A stretch of 64,000 nucleotides of DNA from Streptomyces sp. S465 (GTDB lineage Bacteria; Actinomycetota; Actinomycetes; Streptomycetales; Streptomycetaceae), in contig NZ_CP114036.1 of NCBI RefSeq assembly GCF_026898115.1, forward strand, positions 9,574,870-9,638,869, given 5' to 3'. The notes under the pieces were generated by a model. That model did not search any database. It saw only the letters and a list, made by a program, of their open reading frames with translations, and was not told the origin of the DNA. This document shows positions 58,156 through 64,000 of this stretch, in pieces (the first letter of the stretch is position 1; each line of letters begins with the position of its first letter). The position numbers and the translations under genes are program-made.

Positions 58156-59582
58156 CTACTCGTCGCCCGCGCCCTGGTAGGCCTTGAGCGCGTCCGCCAA
58201 CGGGCCGGGGGACAGCTTCGCCCACTGGGCCACATCCCGCGGCGGCACCCCGGCGTTCACGGCTGCCACGACAGTGTGCTGCAGGGCCTTCTCGAGCAGG
58301 GCGGCGCTGTGGCTGAGGATGCGCAGCAGATGCTGGGCCACGTCCGCACTCGAACCGGTCTGCGCCCCGCGCAGCTGGATGAGCTGCTCCTGAGCGCCGT
58401 CGACGAGGCTGGTGATCTGGGCGCGCTGCTCGGCGGGCACGGTCGAGCGCCACATCGTCCCCGAGCCCGGCGCTTTCTTCTCCTTGCCCAGCACGCGCAG
58501 CTGTCCGGCCATGGTGGAGGGCTGGTTTTCCTGGCGCAGCCACCAGGGATCGTTGTCGTATCCGGGGGGTCCGCCGGTCCCGCGGCAGATGCGGATGATG
58601 CTGCCCCTCCAGGAGGTCAGCGGGCCGCCGTAGTCGGTCGCGGCCAGCGGCCCCAGCCACGGGCGGTCCACTCGCTCGCCGAGCCGGCGGCAGAACATCC
58701 CGTCGGCGGGCAGCGCCCGCGGCTGTCCGGCGCCGCTGTCGGCCCACGCCAGCTGGGCCATGGCCGGGTCCAGCAGCGCGTCGGCGACGGCCACCACCTC
58801 GGGGAAGACGACCGCGTCCCGGCCCACGATCCGCCACTGCTCCAGATCATCCCCGGCGTTGCCGCCCGCGACCTGGTGCAGACGCCGTGGCCAGATCGTC
58901 TCCTGCTCCCAGTGAAGGGCGTGCTCCCACCACCGGGCCACCACCGCGTGCGCCAGAGCGAACACGCGCTCTGGCTCCGCGCCGGCCCGCACCGCCCGCC
59001 GTGCCACACCGGCACCACCGCCGCTGCGCCGCGGCCACCTCCGGCACACCCCGCACGTCCAGATGCTCAAGAGGCTGGTCGGCGTCCGCGTCCAGGAGCC
59101 ACCGCCCATGCCGAACACACCCGGGACCAGAGCGGCGCGTACCGCACCATCCGCACTGCCGTCCCCGTACGCCGGGCCGTGCACAGGCGGCAGCCGAATG
59201 CCACCGGCCCGGCGACCGCGCCGCCAATCCGCCACGCCGCCGCCGGCACTCCGTCTTCCTCGGCGGGCAGCTTGGAGTCCTCCCGCGCCCAGGACGGCAA
59301 CGCCCGCGCCAGCACGTCTTCCTTGACGCCGCACAGGCCTGCCAGGCGCTGCCGTCCGGCTGCGTTCAGCAGCACCTCGGCATCTGCTCGCGCACCTCCG
59401 CCACCGTGCCCGGGTTGGTAGTTGCGCCAGTGCCAGCAGGACCGCAGCACCTTCGCTTCCAGCCCGTAGCGGCTCGCGATGCGGCAGATCAGTGATGACG
59501 TCGTTTCCCCGGAGAGGGGAGCGACACGGAAGATCCCAGGTGCGGGACTGCAGTCGGGGGCAATCCTGTTGGCGTCGGCCAC
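58156..59582 (-). pseudogene. TniQ/TnsD-like target-selection protein, frameshifted
   Basis: GTG 59582 begins 5 nt after the upstream ATPase stop. The N-terminus VAPLSGETTSSLICRIASRY is typical of TniQ. A cysteine pair (FGCRLC) and YAPLW follow, then frame changes near 59100 in the zinc-binding region. The long C-terminal part (ARWWEHALHWEQETIWPRRL, DYGGPLTSWRGSIIRICRG, PPRDVAQWAKLSPGPL) runs to 58156. TniQ/TnsD proteins recognise the target site and recruit TnsC. Position before tnsA rather than after tnsC is unusual compared with classic Tn7. Confidence 0.72.
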
Positions 59583-59587
59583 CTCGT

Positions 59588-61366
59588 CTATCTCTTGCCG
59601 GTGGTTTTGAAGCGGAAGCCGAAGAGGCCGCCGGTTTCGTGTTCGTCGGTGAGGCGGGGGCTGCGGATGTAGGGCTCGGGATCGAAGCCGCGCTGTGCTG
59701 CCATACTCAGGCTGTCGGTGTTGATCGTGACGATGTACTGCAGGTTCTCTTCCTCGGTGACTTCGGCGGCCAGTTTCAGGCAGCGGCGACTTGCCGGTCG
59801 TCGACGCCGTCGTAGAGGTGGCTGTCGTGGATGAGGAAGTCGGGACCACGGCCGTGGCGGTGTGCCAGCACCGCGAGGGTCAGGTCGAAACAGAAGATGA
59901 CCATATTGCTGATGCCGCGGCTGCCGTCGCTGTCGATGCGCGGGGTGATGGTCAGGCTGTTGCGGCCGGCCTCGATGGCGAGGTAGGCCTCGCGCCCTTC
60001 ACCGTAGAGGCGCTGGGCGTAGTGAGAGAACAGCAGGATGGCTTCGTCGGTCTGACGGCGGCGCTCCTGGAGATCAGTGTCAACGGCCTGCTGCAGTTCC
60101 ACACTCTTCGCGGTGATCTGCCGGGCGCTCGCTTCGAGGGTCTGCGCCGCTTCGAAGCGGTGACGCAGCGCCTGGAGAGCGGCCTCTTCACGCCCGAGGG
60201 CTGTCTGCAGGGCCGTCAGAGCCTCCAGCGCTCCTCCCTCGGCAAGGTCTCGAAGGAGGCGGGCTTGGTCCTCGCCCAAGCGTGCCCGCTCCGAGCGGCG
60301 TGACTGAAGCCGCTCTGTGAGTTCGGCGATCTCTTCTTCCAGGAAGCGTCGGCGGTTGCGGACCACTGAGTGGTGGAACGTCCTCACATCTTCGAACCGT
60401 CGGCGGACCTGATCGTTGAGGACGACGCCGAGCTCGCGGTAGACAGGCTCAAGGTAGTCGACTTCGACGTCGGTGGTCTCGGTGACGGCTGCCTGGAGCT
60501 CTTCGAGGTTGTGCTGGTCGATCACATCTTCCTGCGCCAGTTGCTTGATGCGCCGGCTGACCTGGTCCGCTCTGTCCTTGAGCCGCTCGTACTCGGGGAC
60601 GACCTGAAAGGCTGCCACCTGTGCACGGAGCCGTTCCACCTGCGCCTCGGCAAGCGTGATCTGGCCCCTGAGGTCTGCCGTAGACCCCACGATGCGCCCC
60701 CACACGGGGTCATCGACCGCTTTCTTCAGCTGGACACGTGTCGCCTTGCGGGCGGCCAGTTGCCTGTACTCGTCGACGAGCTGCCAGTCCAGGCCCAGAA
60801 GGTAGGCGAGGTTGGAGGCGGCTTCCGGGGCGGACTGGCGGGAGAAGGTACGGGTCGGCTCGTTGAAGCCGTGCGACGAAATGCGCCGGGCGAGGAAGGA
60901 CAGCAGTACCCTTCCGCTGACGCCCGGGTGGTCACCGCGCAGATCGAAGAGATCCCGCTCGATCAGCTGTGTCCACCGCTCCACGGGCAGTTCCACAGCA
61001 CCTGTGCGGGGAAACATGGCACCGTCATCTGTCCCGGTCACGTCCTCGTTGAGTGTCACGAATCCGGCGCGCTGTCCGCTGCGGCGGACAGCAAGCGGAC
61101 TGCTCAGCCCCGGCCAGTCCATTTCAAGGTTGAACGTGATGTGCCGCAGCGCCTTGTTCAGGGCGAGCGGTATTTGTCGCTCGAGATCCGAGCAAGAAGT
61201 GGATCAGCTCGATCAGGCTGGACTTGCCGGCGCTGTTGCGGCTGTCAGTGTCTGCGGACGAGGCGGTGGTGGAGGCGACGATCAGGTTCAGGCCTTCGAC
61301 GAAGGACACCTCTTTGAAGCGCTCGTCGTCAGCGCTCAAGCGGCGCAGCATGCATGCTCCTTGCAA
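59588..61366 (-). pseudogene. DUF2326-type SMC-like ATPase of an ABC-3C system, frameshifted
   Basis: Starts at ATG 61366 (or 61351), overlapping the middle-component gene. The N-terminal Walker A NSAGKSSLIELIHFLLG is followed by a one-base shift near 61188. The next frame runs ALNKALRHITFNLEMDW through a long coiled-coil region (about residues 170-420: LEEEIAELTERLQSRRSERA, LQQAVDTDLQERRRQTDEA) to FLIHDSHLYDGVDDRQVA. After another shift near 59778 the end LQYIVTINTDSL, then GGLFGFRFKTTGKR, reaches the stop at 59588-59590. Restored length about 590. It is the motor component of the three-gene system. Confidence 0.82.
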
Positions 61367-61595
61367 CGAGGATGTCCTGGTCGAGCTCTATGGCGCCCAT
61401 GCTGTAGAGCACGTCCAGCGCCAGGACGAACCAGCCGAACGATACGGGCGAAGCGTGGCCGTGCTCGGCCCGCCATGTCCTCAGCCGGGCCCACGTCTGA
61501 CTGACCGACCGCGGTTCGTCCAACTGCAGCAGGACCTGGGCGCCGACGGCCAGCAGGCACCGGTCAGGTGCGATGCCCTTCGTCGGAGTGATCAT
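61329..61595 (-). CDS. ABC-three-component system middle component 6
   Basis: 88 residues. ATG 61595 overlaps the upstream stop as ATGA. The start MITPTKGIAPDRCLLAVGAQ, with LLQLDEPRSVSQTW and FGWFVLALDVLYSMGAIELD, is the pattern I remember for the small middle component 6 family, a predicted winged-helix linker between an ABC-3C effector and a DUF2326 ATPase. It is intact, unlike the ATPase after it. It overlaps the ATPase start by 38 nt. Confidence 0.85.
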   Translation of the reverse strand: MITPTKGIAPDRCLLAVGAQVLLQLDEPRSVSQTWARLRTWRAEHGHASPVSFGWFVLALDVLYSMGAIELDQDILVARSMHAAPLER

Positions 61596-62527
61596 GCAGA
61601 TATCCCGATCCCAGGCTGCCAGCCAGTGGGAGGCGCCTCGAAAATGTCGCACCGGCCGAAGAAATGCGCGAGTACAACGAGGGCGGCACGCAGCACCTTC
61701 GGCCGCGGCTGTGCGTTGCCCAGCACGTACATCTGGAGCTGCCACAGCACGTCTTCAGGATCGTCCCAGTGCCTGCGAACCTGCTCGTAGTACACGTGGA
61801 AGCCCCGCGCGACCTCATCGTGTTCCAGCTCCCGCATAGTGCCCGCGTAGAACGCGTCCACGAGGTGGGCCTGCCGCATCCCGCGGAGCAGGTCCTCGCG
61901 TGCTTCGCCTTCGAGCCGGTTGAAGTCCAGTTTCTCGATGCGCACGTCCGGCAGAGGCATGAGCGGGTCAGAGGAGGTTCGGAGTTCCTGAAGCCGCTTC
62001 AGAAGAGGCTCAAGACCATCCATCCCGATTCCGAACGTCATCTCCTTGATCGGGATCTCGCACCGGAGGACGTCTTCCGCCGTCACTTGGTCCAGTTGCA
62101 TGCACTCGTGCCACAAGCGTCGGCTACCCATCTGCTCAAAGTGCAGGTCCGGCCTGCTGGCGGAGGCCTCGGACAGCATTGTTGTCACTTCGGGGTGAAC
62201 GCCGCGTCGATCGTTATGCACAAACACGAACGTGTCGAACTGCCCACTGCGTTTGGCGAGCGCACCGGTCAGGTCACCGTCGAACTTCTTGCGGATCTTG
62301 CTCGGCTTCACCGTCTGCGGGGCATAGCAGGCGTACAGCTTGCGGGAGTGCAGGGTAAGACCATCTGCCGACATATCGCCCAGACTGCCCGCAGTGCGAA
62401 CATCCAGGAAGTCTGAGTACCTCGAGCACATGAGCCGGTGGAAGAAGTCCTCGAACTCATTCTCGTACAACTCCGCCATGAGTTCCAGGAATGCAACGCG
62501 CGTAGGCACGCTGCTCGTACCGCACAT
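61592..62527 (-). CDS. ABC-three-component (ABC-3C) system protein, putative effector/sensor
   Basis: 311 residues, ATG 62527 with GAGGGGG upstream. The N-terminal half (FFHRLMCSRYSDFLDVRTAG, GDMSADGLTLHSRKLYACYAPQ, FDTFVFVHNDRRGVHPEV) resembles a nuclease-like or restriction-type fold with a possible D-x(n)-K/Y core. The C-terminal half (LMPLPDVRIEKLDFNRL, FHVYYEQVRRHWDDPEDVLWQ) is like the C-terminal domains that define ABC-3C proteins. In predicted conflict systems of this kind, this subunit is the effector, linked by the middle component to the ATPase. The function is inferred from family knowledge, not shown. Confidence 0.75.
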   Translation of the reverse strand: MCGTSSVPTRVAFLELMAELYENEFEDFFHRLMCSRYSDFLDVRTAGSLGDMSADGLTLHSRKLYACYAPQTVKPSKIRKKFDGDLTGALAKRSGQFDTFVFVHNDRRGVHPEVTTMLSEASASRPDLHFEQMGSRRLWHECMQLDQVTAEDVLRCEIPIKEMTFGIGMDGLEPLLKRLQELRTSSDPLMPLPDVRIEKLDFNRLEGEAREDLLRGMRQAHLVDAFYAGTMRELEHDEVARGFHVYYEQVRRHWDDPEDVLWQLQMYVLGNAQPRPKVLRAALVVLAHFFGRCDIFEAPPTGWQPGIGISA

Positions 62528-62534
62528 ACCCCCC

Positions 62535-64000
62535 TCACCTGCAAGGAGGAAAGAATAACTCTATGTGATCACTCTCGGAAGTCTTACCGTCACACTCCAC
62601 GCAAGGAGCCTCGTCGGCTGGGGCATCAGGGCGGATATCGACGGTGCTCAGGAGCGCCTGCTGGTGGGGGTGGAGTTGCGGATAGAGGGTGGTCTGTTTG
62701 CGGGCCCAGCGCTGTAGTTCGGGCGGGAGGGGCTGGCCTGTGGCGTGGAGGGTGCGGTGTTGGTGGTATTTGCGTTGCCAGGCGAAGGGCCAGGGCGGGT
62801 TCCACCAGGGGTCGAGGAGGGTGAGTTCTTGCAGGGTGCGGGCGGACAGGAGGCCTGCGCGGGCTTTGCGTCGCTGCTGGATGAGCCAGCGCCCCAGAGC
62901 GAAGCCGTGGCGGCGGGTGTGTTTGGACACGGCGAGGTGCCCGTGTTCGGCGGCGTAGGAGCGGGCGTGGGGGAGGCCTTCGCCCGGTGGGTAGCGGCGT
63001 GTCGTCGTAGGAGTCGGCACGGGTTCGGTGGCGGGCGCGGCGCCGAGGCCGGCCAGGAGTTCTTGCTGGTGGGGTGGAGGCTGTCCCACAGCTGTGTCTG
63101 GGTGGTGATCCAGCGGCCTTGGGCCGCGGTCAGGTTTCCGCTGGTCGTGGCGGTGCGTGCCCGGTGGTAGGCGCGCTGCCAGGCCAGGGGCCAGGGTGGG
63201 TTCCAGTGTGGGTCGAGGGCGTTCAGCGCGGCGATCCGGGCGGGGTCGGTGCGCCCGTCAGCGACGCGGTGTCGTTGGCGTAGGAGCCAGCGCCCCAGAG
63301 CGAAGCCGTGGTGGCGGGTCCGTTCGGCCATGGCCAGGTGCCCGTGTTCGGCGGCATAGCTCCGTGCGTGGGCGAGCCCTGTGTCTACGCAGGCGGGGTT
63401 TTGGCCGGCGTCGGTCACTGCGCGGGCGACAGCAGAGGTGATGCCGATGTCCGCGAGGAGGTTCTGCTGCTCGGGTTGCAGTACGTCGTGCCGGGCGCAC
63501 TGACGGCGCAGCCACACTGTCACCTCGTCCTCGTCCCCGCCGTGATGGGCCGGGCACCTTCAGCTGTCCCTTCTGCCATCGCTTACGGGCCTGCTGGTAG
63601 CACCGCTGCCAGGGATAAGGCCACGGCGGGTTCCACCAGGGATCGAGTTCGGCCAGCAGCCCGCCACGCGGCCACGCGCCTCCGGTGGTTTGAGCGTGTC
63701 GGCGGTCCTGGCGGCGCTGCTCCACCAGCCAGCGGCCCAGGGCAAATCCGTCGTGCACGTACTCCGAGGGCACTGCCAGGTGCCCGTGTGCCGTGGCGAA
63801 GGAACGAGCGCTGGCCATGCCGTCCAACGCCCACAGACCGGCGGCAGCAACCTGCTCGTTCACAGCCTGGGACGCCCTGGTCCCGCCCCGCACGTTCGCG
63901 GCTTCCTCGGCCGTGATGCCGATGTCGGCCAGCAGGCGCTGCTGGCCGGGGTCCAGACGCCGATAAGCTGCGCATTGTCGCGACAGCCACAGGGCGAGTT
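62535..64000 (-). pseudogene. Helicase-associated (HA) repeat protein, frameshifted, runs out of the window
   Basis: At least three HA units on the - strand: SFATAHGHLAVPSEYVHDGF with LDPWWNPPWPYPWQR; SYAAEHGHLAMAERTRHHGF with LDPHWNPPW; and SYAAEHGHLAVSKHTRRHGF with LDPWWNPPWPFAWQR. They are joined by linkers like LHPHQQALL/LQPEQQNLLADIGIT. Frames change near 63548 and 63065, each explained by one base. The stop at 62535-62537 is 8 nt before the ABC-3C start. The upstream helicase part, if any, is beyond base 64000. It is a relative of the locus at 49.7-51 kb. Confidence 0.78.

Larger units (their letters stand above)
53193..59582 (-). mobile_element. Tn7-like transposition module (tniQ-tnsA-tnsB-tnsC plus unknown gene)
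   Basis: Five consecutive - strand genes read TniQ, TnsA-like nuclease, TnsB/TniA-like DDE transposase, TnsC/TniB-like AAA+ ATPase and a 209-residue protein. tnsA-tnsB and tnsC-unknown overlap by 4 nt (GTGA), and tnsB-tnsC by 7 nt. All but the last carry single-base frameshifts. The element ends were not identified, and the module may extend right to include the ABC-3C genes, whose last stop is 5 nt before tniQ. Confidence 0.75.

Overview
This window is high-GC actinomycete DNA, most likely from a Streptomyces arm region. The evidence is strongly G/C-biased third codon positions, GTG/TTG starts behind GGAGG sites, GTGA/ATGA gene overlaps, long shadow ORFs, and helicase-associated (HA) repeat proteins of the kind common near linear chromosome ends. 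It has three parts.

(1) 1-25.2 kb is the 3' part of a nonribosomal peptide cluster on the + strand. A giant NRPS enters from outside the window and ends here as C-A-T / C-(A remnant)-T / C-A-T / C-A-T / C-A-T-TE. The second visible module has lost nearly all of its adenylation domain, so it cannot load its own carrier. Immediately downstream lie a stand-alone A-T protein fused to a SyrP/TauD-type Fe(II)/2-oxoglutarate hydroxylase, and a stand-alone C-T protein. They are the obvious candidates to make a hydroxylated aminoacyl thioester and deliver it in trans. Three overlapping genes follow: a fumarase/argininosuccinate-lyase-like enzyme, a PduX-like threonine kinase, and a cysteine-synthase-like PLP enzyme fused to an ATP-grasp ligase. 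Together they resemble the 2,3-diaminobutyrate route (Thr, phospho-Thr, amine replacement with Asp, loss of fumarate). A convergent ATPase/LuxR regulator closes the block.

(2) 29.4-48.2 kb starts with dpgA-dpgB-dpgC-hpgT, which gives 3,5-dihydroxyphenylglycine (no dpgD in the window). A visibly damaged tailoring and resistance segment follows: a frameshifted VOC dioxygenase, a dihydrodiol-dehydrogenase-like SDR, a truncated benzoylformate decarboxylase head-to-head with a 5'-shortened P450, an aldehyde dehydrogenase, an MFS exporter, an ABC-F protein with a possible leader peptide, and a second SDR. The segment ends in a frameshifted cysteine-dioxygenase-like gene and an adenylation-domain gene cut by an ISL3-type transposase that is itself broken. 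A 162-bp inverted-repeat (MITE-like) element and an IS5-type remnant mark further rearrangement.

(3) 48.2-64 kb is mobile, partly decayed DNA, mostly on the - strand. It holds HA-repeat pseudogenes, a pentapeptide-repeat membrane protein, and an apparently single-operon block. That block reads, in transcription order: ABC-three-component (ABC-3C) protein, middle component 6, DUF2326 ATPase, tniQ, tnsA, tnsB, tnsC, and an unknown 209-aa gene. Neighbouring stops and starts mostly overlap or nearly touch. This looks like a Tn7-like actinobacterial transposition module fused to a predicted conflict/defence system. Most of these genes carry single-base frameshifts, so the module is either decaying or affected by indel errors in the sequence.

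I saw no rRNA, tRNA or CRISPR array. Substrate-code readings and family assignments were made by eye and recall only.
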